This document shows, piece after piece, positions 24,971 through 33,852 of a stretch of 64,000 bases of DNA; the stretch's first letter is position 1, and the number at the start of each line of letters is the position of its first letter. The position numbers were made by a program, and so were the translations under genes. The stretch is from Selenomonadales bacterium 4137-cl (GTDB taxonomy: Bacteria > Bacillota > Negativicutes > Sporomusales > UBA7701), in the NCBI GenBank assembly GCA_032334055.1, contig JAUOZS010000002.1, forward strand, positions 78,522 to 142,521. Direction: 5' to 3'. The notes under the pieces are model-generated. The model had not been told where the DNA came from, did not search any database, and saw only the letters and a program-made list of their open reading frames with translations.

Positions 24971-26646
24971 GCCGAATGCCTCCTTTCCAGAGGAACGCGG
25001 ATGGCGGCCCGGGTGCCTTCGCCGGGTCCGCTGTCGATGGTGAGGCCGTAGCCGCCGCCGTAGATGCTGGCCAGGCGCCGGTGGACGTTCTTGACGCCGA
25101 TGCCCTCCGCGCTGGTGAACAGGGTGGTCAGTTTGGCGGCCGGGATGCCGACGCCGTTGTCGGTTATCGTTATCAGCAGATCGTCGCCTTCCACCGCGGC
25201 GCGGACGGTCAGCCGGCAGTGGCTGAGTTTGGGGAACAGGCCGTGTTCGAGGGCGTTTTCCACCAGCGGCTGCAGGGAGAGGACGGGGACGCGCACATGG
25301 CGGGCGGCGTCGTCGATGGCAATGTCGACGGTGAGCCGGGGGCCGAACCGCATTTTGGCGATTTCAAGATAGGCGTAGATGCCGGCGATTTCGTCCTTCA
25401 GAGGCACGAAGTCGTCGCGGACGGTGAGGCTGTGCTGCATGATCGTTGCCAGGTGGGTGAGAAGGGTGCGGGCGGTTTCCGGCTTGGTGCGGCAAAAGGA
25501 CATGATGGCGTTCAGGGTGTTGAACAGGAAGTGGGGGTTTATCTGCGCCTGCAGGGCTTTGAGCTCGGCTTTTTCGCGCAGTTTTTTCTGGTTGTCGACC
25601 TCGGCGAGCTGGATCTGGACGGACAGCAGGTTGGCGAGACCGTCAGCGAGGCGGATGTCCATGGCGTTGACGGTGTTGCTGACCGCGCGCGACAGCTTGA
25701 TGGTGCCGACGACTTCGCCGTGCGAGAAGAGGGGCGCGGCGACGCCGGAACGGAGCGGGCAGTTGGGAACCGAGCAGCCCCGGTCCTCGGGGGTTTCGAT
25801 GACGATCAGGCGTTGCTGTTCGTAGACTTGGCGGGTGGATGCGGTGCTGATGGGTTGTCCGGCGGCGTGGTGGTCGTCGCCGGCGCCGATGAAGGCCAAT
25901 ACCTTCTCGCGGTCGGAGATCGAGACGGCATCCATCTTGGTTAGTTCGTAGATGATCTCCGCCGTTTTCTGCGCAGAGGCGGGAGTAAGGCCCTGGCGGA
26001 GGAAGGGGAGGGTGCGGCTGGCGATCTCGAGCGAAAGCTCGGCCGCCTGGGCGCTGTGGGTTTCGCGTGTTTTCTGGAGATCTTCGATGATGATGATGAA
26101 GATGACGGTGCCGAGGATGCTGACCAAGGTGGTGGGGATGGCGATGACCCGTTCAAGAGCCCAGGCGGAGTCGAGCGGTCCGAAAACGAACACCAGGCCC
26201 TTCTGTACGATTTCTCCCGCGAGGGCGACGGCTGCGCCAATTTTCCAGTTGAGGCGGTGGATGCCGAGCCGCTGGCGGACAAGTCCGGCGAGCAGGCCGC
26301 CGATAAGGGCCGACAGACCGCAGGCCTCGGCGGTGAAGCCTCCCAGGGAATAGCGATGGAGGCCGCTGATCGCGCCGACGGTCAGCCCCACCCACGGGCC
26401 GCCCATGATGCCGCCCATCAGTGCCCCCACCAGGCGGGTGTTGGCCAGGGCCCCTTCAACCGGGATGCCGTTGTATGTCCCCATGATCGACAGCGGGGCG
26501 AAAATGGCGACAAGCGTCGCGAAGCACCGTCCCCGCGTGGGGGTGTGGACGCAGTCGCTGATGAATTTGTTGCGCCCGATAAGGTAGGCGGCGATGGCGA
26601 TCAACGCCCCGTCGCTCAGCAGGTCGAGCAGCATGCCTGTACCCAT
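24967..26646 (-). CDS. LytS-type sensor histidine kinase
   Basis: A 559-residue membrane kinase: an N-terminal 5TM-LYT sensor (about 1-190, helices with PWVGLTVGAISGLHRYSLGG), a GAF-like domain (about 215-345), a His_kinase domain with the phosphorylated His in QINPHFLFNTLNAI, and an ATPase domain with N box LVENALEHG and G box DNGVGIP. The ATG at 26646 has GAGGTGG ahead and gives a sensible start (MGTGMLLDLLSDG); the open frame extends further to 26703 without a ribosome site. It is transcribed away from the B12 operon. Confidence 0.92.
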   Translation of the reverse strand: MGTGMLLDLLSDGALIAIAAYLIGRNKFISDCVHTPTRGRCFATLVAIFAPLSIMGTYNGIPVEGALANTRLVGALMGGIMGGPWVGLTVGAISGLHRYSLGGFTAEACGLSALIGGLLAGLVRQRLGIHRLNWKIGAAVALAGEIVQKGLVFVFGPLDSAWALERVIAIPTTLVSILGTVIFIIIIEDLQKTRETHSAQAAELSLEIASRTLPFLRQGLTPASAQKTAEIIYELTKMDAVSISDREKVLAFIGAGDDHHAAGQPISTASTRQVYEQQRLIVIETPEDRGCSVPNCPLRSGVAAPLFSHGEVVGTIKLSRAVSNTVNAMDIRLADGLANLLSVQIQLAEVDNQKKLREKAELKALQAQINPHFLFNTLNAIMSFCRTKPETARTLLTHLATIMQHSLTVRDDFVPLKDEIAGIYAYLEIAKMRFGPRLTVDIAIDDAARHVRVPVLSLQPLVENALEHGLFPKLSHCRLTVRAAVEGDDLLITITDNGVGIPAAKLTTLFTSAEGIGVKNVHRRLASIYGGGYGLTIDSGPGEGTRAAIRVPLERRHSA

Positions 26647-26871
26647 GGTCCACCTCGGAGTGACGATATTTCTTGGGGAATGAATTCTCCGTCTGTCGGC
26701 CAATCCCTCCCCGGCTCTAGGGTTGTAGGGGCAGGGACGAGGCTGCTCGGAAGCCGGAAACGCCTGGCTTAGTCATCGGTCTTTGCATTTCATCAGCCTC
26801 GCGGAAAAATTTTATCTTTTTTCCATTGTGGGCAGGAAATTAGAAAACGATGGCGAAAGGCTAATATATAG

Positions 26872-26914
26872 CTCATCAATGATGAGTAGCAACCACCGGA
26901 AAACGGAGGTGGAC
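26872..26914 (+). promoter_or_regulatory. Operator-like palindrome and ribosome site of the B12 operon
   Basis: The palindrome CTCATCAATGATGAG (26872-26886) is followed by TAGCAACCA, GGAAAA and GGAGGTGGAC (26905-26914). Compare 14109-14154: the same palindrome with only the centre base changed, and the same following blocks with 4 nt less spacing. A TAATAT just upstream (26863-26868) could be a -10, which would place the palindrome at the transcription start. Confidence 0.6.
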
Positions 26915-26917
26915 ATC

Positions 26918-27166
26918 GTGCCCAAGATCACCGAACAGATAATGGATGCTTTGGATGTGGAGACTTTCTTCGTCTGCGCCACCGAGGAGGAGGGCCGCAA
27001 CCTGATGCTCAACTTGATCAAATCGTGGGGCTTCACTGACGCTGATGTGGTTTTCGCCCAGCACGAGGGCCCGGGAGTCCGGGTCAGGGGCCGGGCGTAC
27101 GTTTACCGGCCGGCCGACAAGTACCGCTGGCTGCTCCGTGAAGCGGAAGCGGCGCAGGAGGGCTGA
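26918..27166 (+). CDS. Small protein preceding the B12-dependent mutase-like protein
   Basis: An 82-residue soluble protein that starts MPKITEQIMDALD and ends with AEAAQEG. The GTG at 26918 is selected because GGAGGT at 26905-26910 lies 7 nt upstream; reading from ATG 26881 would pass through the palindromic operator. I do not recognise a family. Its stop lies 2 nt before the start of the B12 protein, so it is probably a small partner subunit, as small subunits are found in some B12-dependent aminomutases. That is inference only. Confidence 0.7.
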   Translation: MPKITEQIMDALDVETFFVCATEEEGRNLMLNLIKSWGFTDADVVFAQHEGPGVRVRGRAYVYRPADKYRWLLREAEAAQEG

Positions 27167-27168
27167 TA

Positions 27169-28989
27169 ATGAAAAAAGTGTTGCTCGCACCGCTCGACCC
27201 GGTGCATGACATCGGCCTGAAGATCATCGCCCGCGGCCTTGAGGAGGCCGGCTACGAGACGCTGCTCCTGCCCCCCGATCTGACCGAGGAAGAGATCATC
27301 GACAACGCTTTGCGGGAAAATACCGCGACACTGCTTTTGAGCCGCACGCTCGGCTACGGCGTGGCCGAGATCCTCGCCCGGTTCGTCGACCTCGCCGACG
27401 CAGCCGGCATCCGCGCCAAGGTGAAGCTGGGCATCGGTGGTATGGCTATCAGGCCGGAACTGGCCGCCGAGCTCGGTTTCGACGCCGGCTTCGGACCGGG
27501 TACGACGGTGGAGGAGGTCGTCTGCTTCATCGAGGGGCGGGAATACCGGCCGGATCCCACGCGGTGCGCCAAGACCAAGCCCGATATGACGGCCGGCTAC
27601 GGCTACGGCTACCGCCATGCCGGCATCGCCGCCCGGCTCGACCGCATCAGCGCGCAGATCATGGACTGGGTCAAGGATAAGTCGTCGCCCGGTGTGGAAC
27701 GCGCCCGGTTGCGCGATGAGCTGTGGAACGCCGCCGAGTGGCGCGCGCGCCGGGGCGACGGCGAGCTTTACCGGCATTACCCCGCCCTATGCGGCGACAT
27801 TCCGCGGAAGTACTATGCCAGCGGCGAACTCCACCCGAAGACGCGCCGCTTTACCAAGACCGAGGTGGAGGGGCTGGAGAAGTATCTGGCCGACACCAAG
27901 GCCCGCATGTCGGTCCGCAAGCTTCAGCACAGCCGCAGGAAGCCGCTGGTGTTTGTCCAGTACGGCACCGGCTGCCCCTTCATGGATATCGGCCACATTC
28001 TCGCCAGCGAGGCGTGGGGCGCCGATGGCGTGGTCCATTTCGACCCCTCGTGGGGGGCGCGTACCGAGGGCTTCCTCGATGGCTTCCTCACCCACCAGGA
28101 GGACGGTACGGTTATAACGCCGGCCAATTTTAACCGCATTAAGGGCGCCCTTGAGGATTCGACGCTATGGCAGGTGAGGGCCCACCGCGGCCTAAACACC
28201 CCGGAGACGGCGGTGCTGGCCGGCAAGATGGGCGCCGACCTGACGAAGATCAATTTCTGCTACGGCGCCCTGGGGGCGGGGACCGACCCGGCGCGCATGG
28301 TGGTGGACGGCTACCACACCATTTTATACGCCAAGAAATACAACCTGCCCTTCGATGTCGTGACCAACGAGGAGCTGTGCGGCGTGCCGGCCCATAAGGC
28401 GTTCGCCGGCATGCTGATCGTCGCCGACCTGGCGGTGCGGCTCGGCGGCCGGCCAATCCTGCAGCCGCTGTTCGCCTACTCTCCCGAGGTGATGGTCGGC
28501 GGTCTGATGGCCGATAACTACGTCGATTTCAACACCGCCAAGATCAAGGCCCTCCGGGGCATCATCGACGCCCCCCTGTGGCCGGGCGCGCCGATCGGCT
28601 TCCTCACCCACACCGAGGACCGGGTCCAGTCGGCGATGGCCACCGCGCTTCACGCCTGTCTGGCAAGCTCGCTGGAGGTCGACGCAATTTCGATCGCCTC
28701 CACCGACGAAGCCTATTCGGGCGGGCCGATCTCCGCTCCATCACGGATCGACACCCTGCGGGCCGTCCAGGAAGGCTTCCGCTTCTTCGGCCAGGCGGGC
28801 ATAAACCCCACCTCTGAGGCCGACCGCTACGCCGACGAGCTGGTGGCCGGCATCGAGAAGGTCCTGGACGAGGTGGCGGCACGCGGCGATTTCGTAGCCG
28901 CCGTCCACGAGGGCTTGCTGGGCAGCCGGGCGGAGGGGGCGTATCCGGGGCGCAGCGGCAAGGACACTGTGACTATCGTCAAAAAATAG
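27169..28989 (+). CDS. B12-binding mutase-like protein (fused B12 domain and barrel)
   Basis: A 606-residue protein. The first 130 residues form a cobalamin-binding domain with the base-off/His-on motif DPVHDIG (D-x-H-x-x-G) at residues 10-16. The rest (about 250-600) looks like a barrel of the kind found in B12-dependent carbon-skeleton or amino mutases, with glutamate-mutase-epsilon-like segments such as FVQYGTGCPFMDIGH and GGLMADNYVDFNTAKIKAL. Fusion of both parts in one chain differs from classical two-subunit glutamate mutase. Co-transcribed genes for a RidA protein, a PLP enzyme and an FAD enzyme suggest catabolism of an amino acid. The exact substrate is unknown. Confidence 0.8.
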   Translation: MKKVLLAPLDPVHDIGLKIIARGLEEAGYETLLLPPDLTEEEIIDNALRENTATLLLSRTLGYGVAEILARFVDLADAAGIRAKVKLGIGGMAIRPELAAELGFDAGFGPGTTVEEVVCFIEGREYRPDPTRCAKTKPDMTAGYGYGYRHAGIAARLDRISAQIMDWVKDKSSPGVERARLRDELWNAAEWRARRGDGELYRHYPALCGDIPRKYYASGELHPKTRRFTKTEVEGLEKYLADTKARMSVRKLQHSRRKPLVFVQYGTGCPFMDIGHILASEAWGADGVVHFDPSWGARTEGFLDGFLTHQEDGTVITPANFNRIKGALEDSTLWQVRAHRGLNTPETAVLAGKMGADLTKINFCYGALGAGTDPARMVVDGYHTILYAKKYNLPFDVVTNEELCGVPAHKAFAGMLIVADLAVRLGGRPILQPLFAYSPEVMVGGLMADNYVDFNTAKIKALRGIIDAPLWPGAPIGFLTHTEDRVQSAMATALHACLASSLEVDAISIASTDEAYSGGPISAPSRIDTLRAVQEGFRFFGQAGINPTSEADRYADELVAGIEKVLDEVAARGDFVAAVHEGLLGSRAEGAYPGRSGKDTVTIVKK

Positions 28990-29007
28990 GGAAACCGCCG
29001 CAAAAGT

Positions 29008-29061
29008 CCATCTGCGGCGTTGCTCCCCCCGGGTGCTAGCATAGACGGGTGCTAGCATAGA
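29008..29061 (+). repeat. Repeat fragment and 15-bp tandem repeat before the DUF gene
   Basis: The 85-bp gap holds a fragment of the dispersed repeat (CCATCTGCGGCGTTGCTCC, 29008-29026) and then two identical 15-mers GGGTGCTAGCATAGA at 29031-29045 and 29047-29061, one base apart. Each contains the palindrome GCTAGC. The second copy ends just before the AGGAGG ribosome site, so it may be an operator pair or a small duplication. Confidence 0.6.
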
Positions 29062-29074
29062 TAGGAGGCCATAC

Positions 29075-29524
29075 ATGAAAAATGATCCATATGCTTCCGG
29101 CAAATTCTCCTCCAACCCCTACGCCGCCAAGACCGACGTCAACGGCACGCTGGCGGTCGTGCTGCGGGGGAAGATGGAAGACCGCGGCCTGGAGCTTATC
29201 AAGCCGATATCCCGCTGCGTCAGGCGGCATGACATCCACGAACTTATCCTTACCGACGAGCCGGACGCCAAGCCCGGCAGCCGCGTAAACCGCATCGCCT
29301 ATCTGGGGTTCGCAGCCGTCGCCGACGGCGGTGTGATCGTCGCCGGGGACGAGGTTTATCTCGCCGGGCGCCTTGTCGGCACCCTGGCCGGCTTCGACGA
29401 AACCCATATGCCCAACCACCTCAACATTGTCATCCGGACCGACCGGCTGGCCGACGGGGTGGAGCAGGGGGCTGAACTGGGGATGCCGGTGCGGTTTACC
29501 GTCGCCAAAAGGGATGAGAAATAG
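29075..29524 (+). CDS. Conserved small protein of unknown function (DUF6917-like)
   Basis: A 149-residue soluble protein starting MKNDPYASGKF, with a compact beta-rich look (NGTLAVVLRGKMEDRGLE, RIAYLGFAAVADGGVIV). It resembles a family of unknown function that I believe is catalogued as DUF6917, with low certainty. It sits between the B12 protein and RidA with its own AGGAGG site, so it belongs to the operon. It has no visible catalytic motif or membrane segment. Confidence 0.65.
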   Translation: MKNDPYASGKFSSNPYAAKTDVNGTLAVVLRGKMEDRGLELIKPISRCVRRHDIHELILTDEPDAKPGSRVNRIAYLGFAAVADGGVIVAGDEVYLAGRLVGTLAGFDETHMPNHLNIVIRTDRLADGVEQGAELGMPVRFTVAKRDEK

Positions 29525-29527
29525 AAT

Positions 29528-29541
29528 CCGGCTTAAGCCGG
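29528..29541. other. 14-bp perfect palindrome before ridA
   Basis: CCGGCTTAAGCCGG lies between the DUF gene stop and the ridA ribosome site; the last bases join the GGGAGGTGA site. It may be an mRNA hairpin or a protein-binding site. Confidence 0.45.
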
Positions 29542-29554
29542 GGAGGTGAACGAG

Positions 29555-30022
29555 ATGAGTGTTGAAGCAAAAATCAAGGAAATGGGACTGAGCCTGCCGC
29601 CGGCGCCAAAACCGGTGGCCGCGTACGTCCCGGCTGTCGCGACCGGCGACGGTTATGTGTATACTTCGGGCCAGATTCCCTTTGCGGGCGGCGAGCTTAT
29701 CTTCAAGGGCAAGGTGGGCCGCGAACTGGACGAGGCCCAGGGTTACGCGGCGGCGCAGCTTTGCGCCCTCAACTGCCTGAGCGTCATCAAGGCGGCGATC
29801 GGCAGCCTGGACCGCATCGAGCAGGTGGTGAAGGTTACTGGCTTCGTGGCCAGCGCCCCGGGGTTCAACGCCCAGCCCAAGGTGGTAAACGGCGCGTCCG
29901 AGCTCTTGGGCAAGCTGTTCGGCGCCGCGGGCGAACACGCCCGGTCGGCGGTGGGGGTCAGCGAGCTGCCGCTGGATGCGGCGTGCGAGGTGGAGATGGT
30001 CGTCAAAGTCAAAAACGGGTAA
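29555..30022 (+). CDS. RidA/YjgF-family protein (enamine/imine deaminase type)
   Basis: A 155-residue RidA-family protein. RidA proteins hydrolyse reactive enamine/imine intermediates released by PLP enzymes to keto acids. Typical segments are VYTSGQIPF, IEQVVKVTGFVAS and the Arg-containing ARSAVGVSELPLDA, where the Arg is the expected carboxylate-binding residue. ATG 29555 follows GGGAGGTGA; GTG 29546 lies in the ribosome site. Its presence next to a PLP enzyme fits detoxification of an imine in the proposed pathway. Confidence 0.9.
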   Translation: MSVEAKIKEMGLSLPPAPKPVAAYVPAVATGDGYVYTSGQIPFAGGELIFKGKVGRELDEAQGYAAAQLCALNCLSVIKAAIGSLDRIEQVVKVTGFVASAPGFNAQPKVVNGASELLGKLFGAAGEHARSAVGVSELPLDAACEVEMVVKVKNG

Positions 30023-30097
30023 AAAATTATTTGCTGCGTAGCAGGAACCCTTTACGGAGCGACTTACATAGAGAACATATTTTAGGAGGAGATCGAC

Positions 30098-31561
30098 ATG
30101 GGAAAATTTAAGTACAAATTTCAGATGTATAAGAGCCTGCAGGCCAACATACCTGCCATTTACGCCGAGGCCAAGAAGGCCGCCGAAGAGCTCGGCATCC
30201 CGCAGGAAATCCGCGGCAAGTTCGGCATGACCGGCGGCATCTCCGGCTGCCCGGCGCCGCTGCGCGAAGATATCATGCACGCTAGCGAGGAAGCCGCCAA
30301 GACGGTCACGCCGCTGGCGGTGATGGTCGATCAGATCCGCGAGCTCGTCAAGGACATCTACGGCGACGAGTACGACGCCGCGCCGACCAGCACCTGCGAG
30401 GCCGGCCTGTGGGTCGCTTTCGACTCGCTGTTCACCCCGCCGGCCATGGGCCGGGGCGACAACTACCGCGCCCGTTACATCGCTCCCTACGAAAAGCATT
30501 TTCATCACCAGGGCGGCTACGGGCGTCCTTTCCCCGGCAAATACAAGGATCTCATCGCCGATCGCGGCACCACCCCCGGCGAACTGGGCTTCTACGGCAA
30601 ACGCCAGAACAACCTCGATACCCTCGTCGTGCCGGTGGCCGGCGCCGAGTATCCGGTGCACGGCATCAAGCATCATCCTGTTCCGCTTCTCACCAAGGTC
30701 GACCCCGAGGCCACCTATGCCGAGATGAAGAAGATCGCCGAGCGCCACGCCGCCATGTTCACCGGCATGACCTCCCTCGGCTACGAGACCCCCGGCTATG
30801 GCTACGGCGCCAAGGACAAGGACGGCACGCCGGTTCTCCAGAAGCTCTACGCCAAGCTGTGCAAGGAATATAACGTTCCTTACGTCATCGACAACGCGTG
30901 GGGCGTGCCCGGTATCGGCCACGACATCCGCAAATCGGGCGCCGACGCCATCATCTATTCGATGGACAAGGCGAGCGGCGCGGCGACCAGCGGCCTGATC
31001 ATCGGCAAGGAAGACGTCATGGTACCTATCCGCCGGGCGATGGGCATGCACGGCGACCGCTGGGGCACCGGATCTTCCTACGGCAAGGCGGCCTACGTGA
31101 CCTTCGATCCCGGCAAGGAGGCGCTGGCCACCCAAATCCAGGTTCTCAAGGTGCTGCGCGACAACCCCGAGGTTTACACCAAGGCGGTCGACGATCTCTT
31201 CGACGTTGTCAAGGAGGAATTTGCCAAGATTCACCCGAAACTGAAAGCGGGGATAATCATCAACAAGTCGTACAACTCCCGCGCCGTCGAAGTTAACTAC
31301 GAGGGCACCTGGCAGGGCGGCGAGCTTGGTCTGCCGATCTTCTCGATCGAGGACATGTATTCGGGCACGAACATCTTCCAGAGCGGCATGGCCCAGATGG
31401 GCGTCATCCCGACGGTGGCCTACGACGGCAACATCTACATCTCCCCCGACCTCGGCACCACCGACAGCAAGGGCAACCTGCTCAAAGACGTCATGCGCTA
31501 CGGCGTCCAGGCGCAGGTGAAGCTGATCGAGATCGTCGCCAAGTTCGTGGGCATCATCTAG
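30098..31561 (+). CDS. PLP-dependent fold-type I enzyme, reaction unknown
   Basis: A 487-residue enzyme. The PLP signs are an Asp in YVIDNAWG (D265), expected to contact the pyridine nitrogen, and a Lys in IIYSMDKASGAA (K291), expected to form the Schiff base. The N terminus has conserved-looking GMTGGISGCPAP and the middle contains HHQGGYGRPFPGKY. This pattern recalls the aminotransferase/lyase superfamily but I cannot name the reaction. It is preceded by an AGGAGGAGA ribosome site and lies in the B12 operon. It could act as an aminotransferase, decarboxylase or lyase. Confidence 0.75.
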   Translation: MGKFKYKFQMYKSLQANIPAIYAEAKKAAEELGIPQEIRGKFGMTGGISGCPAPLREDIMHASEEAAKTVTPLAVMVDQIRELVKDIYGDEYDAAPTSTCEAGLWVAFDSLFTPPAMGRGDNYRARYIAPYEKHFHHQGGYGRPFPGKYKDLIADRGTTPGELGFYGKRQNNLDTLVVPVAGAEYPVHGIKHHPVPLLTKVDPEATYAEMKKIAERHAAMFTGMTSLGYETPGYGYGAKDKDGTPVLQKLYAKLCKEYNVPYVIDNAWGVPGIGHDIRKSGADAIIYSMDKASGAATSGLIIGKEDVMVPIRRAMGMHGDRWGTGSSYGKAAYVTFDPGKEALATQIQVLKVLRDNPEVYTKAVDDLFDVVKEEFAKIHPKLKAGIIINKSYNSRAVEVNYEGTWQGGELGLPIFSIEDMYSGTNIFQSGMAQMGVIPTVAYDGNIYISPDLGTTDSKGNLLKDVMRYGVQAQVKLIEIVAKFVGII

Positions 31562-31590
31562 GCGGTTGCAAGGTAATATGAAATAACCGA

Positions 31591-31629
31591 GGTCGCCCAG
31601 AAGGCTCGGTTCGGGTTTTCTGGGCGACC
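31591..31629 (+). other. Inverted repeat between the PLP and FAD genes
   Basis: Twelve-base arms GGTCGCCCAGAA and TTCTGGGCGACC (31591-31602, 31618-31629) flank a 15-nt centre. No T run follows. It could be a partial terminator or an RNA-stabilising stem inside the operon. Confidence 0.55.
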
Positions 31630-31653
31630 AAAGTGTTAGGGAGGGGTATCATC

Positions 31654-32952
31654 ATGGCTAAAAAAGTCGTCATCGTCGGCGGCGGCTGGGCCGGCTGCGC
31701 GGCCGCCCTGGCGGTCCGCAAGGCGGGCTGCGAGGCGGAACTTTTCGAGCGGGCCGATATGCTGCTCGGCACCGGCTTGGTGGGCGGCATCATGCGCAAC
31801 AACGGCCGTTTCGCCGCCACCGAGGAAGCCATCGCCATGGGCGGTGGGGACCTGTTTCAGATCGCCGACGCCAATGCGCGCCACAAGAACATCGAATTCC
31901 CCGGCCACAAGCATGCCAGCCTCTATGACGTTTCCACCATCGAGCCGGCCGTCCGCAAGGCGCTCCTGGCCGCCGGGGTGACGGTGCACATGCAGTCCAG
32001 GGTGCGCGACATCGAGGTCAAGGACGGCGCAATAACCAAGGTTTTCGCCGATGTGTTCCATGGGGAACCCGTTGAGGCGAGCGGCGACGCCTTCGTCGAC
32101 GTGGCCGGCACCGCCGGCCCGCAGGGCAACTGCATGAAGTACGGCAACGGCTGCGCGATGTGCATCTATCGCTGCCCGACCTTCGGGCCGCGCTTTTCGA
32201 TCGCCGCCAAGGCCGGGGTGAAGGAAATCCTCGGCGAGAAGGCCGACGGCACCTTCGGGGCGATGAGCGGCTCGTGCAAGCTTCACAAGGACTCGCTCGC
32301 GAAGGACATTCAGGACAAGCTCAACGCGACCGGCGTGGCCATCATCCCCGTGCCCGCCAGTCTCCAGAAGGACCTCGGCTCGCTCGCCAAGAAGGCGTGC
32401 CAGCAGTACGCACTGAAGGAGTTCGCCGAGAATATCATCCTTCTCGATACCGGCCACGCCAAGCTGATGACCTCTTACTACCCCCTCGAAATCCTCCGTC
32501 AGGTGCCCGGCTTCGAGAACGCCCGTTTCGAGGACCCGTACGCGGGCGGTATCGGCAATTCGATGCGCTACCTGGGGATGCTGCCGCGCGACAACGCTCT
32601 CAAGGTGGAAGGGCTGAAGAACGTTTTCTGCGGCGGCGAAAAGGCCGGCCTGCTCGTCGGCCATACCGAGGCGATCATCACCGGGACGCTGGCCGGGAAT
32701 AACGCCGCCCGCGCCGCCTGCGGCCTGGCGCCGATCGAGATTCCCGCCACCCTGGCCTGCGGCGACGCGATCGCGTTCGTCCGCCAGGAGATGCAGACCA
32801 AGGCCGGACTGGCCAAGAAGTACACCTTCTCCGGTTCGGTATACTTCGAGCGGATGCAGAAACAAGAGCTTTACACGACCGACATCGCGGCCATCGGGGC
32901 AAGGGTGGAGAAAGCCGGCATGAGCGGCATATTCGCCCGGCCGGTGTGCTGA
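31654..32952 (+). CDS. FAD-dependent oxidoreductase (MnmG/TrmFO-like fold)
   Basis: A 432-residue flavoprotein: an N-terminal Rossmann motif VVIVGGGWAGCAAALA and a C-terminal FAD-contact region (NVFCGGEKAGLLVGHTEAI) similar in layout to GidA/TrmFO proteins. Between them is a Cys cluster (NCMKYGNGCAMCIYRC, near residues 155-175), possibly a metal or Fe-S site. The start ATG 31654 has GGGAGGGG upstream. It is probably the redox step of the B12 operon pathway, oxidising an amine or hydroxy intermediate; it is unlikely to be the real tRNA-modifying enzyme. Confidence 0.75.
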   Translation: MAKKVVIVGGGWAGCAAALAVRKAGCEAELFERADMLLGTGLVGGIMRNNGRFAATEEAIAMGGGDLFQIADANARHKNIEFPGHKHASLYDVSTIEPAVRKALLAAGVTVHMQSRVRDIEVKDGAITKVFADVFHGEPVEASGDAFVDVAGTAGPQGNCMKYGNGCAMCIYRCPTFGPRFSIAAKAGVKEILGEKADGTFGAMSGSCKLHKDSLAKDIQDKLNATGVAIIPVPASLQKDLGSLAKKACQQYALKEFAENIILLDTGHAKLMTSYYPLEILRQVPGFENARFEDPYAGGIGNSMRYLGMLPRDNALKVEGLKNVFCGGEKAGLLVGHTEAIITGTLAGNNAARAACGLAPIEIPATLACGDAIAFVRQEMQTKAGLAKKYTFSGSVYFERMQKQELYTTDIAAIGARVEKAGMSGIFARPVC

Positions 32953-33025
32953 CCGGCGGCAGGAAAAGACGTTCCGGCGACGAATAAGGCATATGGCCCC
33001 AGGTTGTACGAGAGGTGGGCGGATA

Positions 33026-33763
33026 ATGCTAAGTAAACGGGAAAAGCTGGAACGCGATCTGCTGACGATTATCAGCGACAGCGCTCAGCCGGTTGGCTGC
33101 GGCCATATCAGCCAGATTCTCCAGGGTATGGGACACAGCATCAGCGAGGCTACCGTCGGCCGGCTGCTGCGCGATTTGGACAGCCAGGGTCTTACCGACA
33201 AGGCCGGTTTCCAGGGGCGGTCGCTGTCGGCGCGCGGTACGGCGCGGCTGGACGAGCTGACGAACAGGCAGAAGAGCATCGAATGGGGGATAGAGTTCGC
33301 CAGCTCGCTGCGCGGCCACACCAAGAGCCAACTGCTGGAGGTGCTTGTGGCCAGGCGGGCCATCGAAAGCGAGCTTGCTTATCTGGCGGCTGTCAACCGC
33401 ACCGAGGCGGCGGTCGCCCAACTCCGCGAAATCCTGGAAAGGCAGCGGCAGGCGCTCGATGAAGGCGGCGGCGCCGCTCAGGAGGACGTCGACTTTCACT
33501 CGCTTATCGCCCGCATGGCCGGCAACCGCGTCCTGGGCGCGGCCATCGCCCTCATTCGCCAGGATACCCAGCTTTCGCCCGTACTCGAATATATCCGTCG
33601 CCGGGTCAAGAGCCCCGTCTACATCGATCACCAGCGGCTTGCCGAGGCGATCGCCGACGGCCGGGGGGACAGCGCCCGCGAGATTATGGTCGAGCATATC
33701 AACAATTTGATGAAAGACGTCGAGAAGTACTGGAAACTCGCCGGCGTCAAGGATAAGGAATAA
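33026..33763 (+). CDS. Transcriptional regulator: winged helix plus FCD-like ligand domain
   Basis: A 245-residue regulator. The N terminus (about 1-75) is a winged helix (HISQILQGMGHSISEATVGR) and residues 85-235 form an all-helical FCD-type effector domain with the usual metal/ligand positions, including an Asp in DVDFHSLIARMAGN and a His near EIMVEHINNLMK. This fusion differs from classical GntR because the HTH resembles ribonuclease R/NrpR-type winged helices. It is last in the B12 operon before the desulfhydrase gene and probably senses a pathway compound. ATG 33026 with AGAGGTGG is taken as the start. Confidence 0.82.
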   Translation: MLSKREKLERDLLTIISDSAQPVGCGHISQILQGMGHSISEATVGRLLRDLDSQGLTDKAGFQGRSLSARGTARLDELTNRQKSIEWGIEFASSLRGHTKSQLLEVLVARRAIESELAYLAAVNRTEAAVAQLREILERQRQALDEGGGAAQEDVDFHSLIARMAGNRVLGAAIALIRQDTQLSPVLEYIRRRVKSPVYIDHQRLAEAIADGRGDSAREIMVEHINNLMKDVEKYWKLAGVKDKE

Positions 33764-33852
33764 TGCGGGATGAGCGTGCGGAAATAACCGTGCGCTCCGT
33801 CTCGTTTTTGGGCACTCTTTAATACAGTACGGTGTAAAGAAGGAGGATAGCC

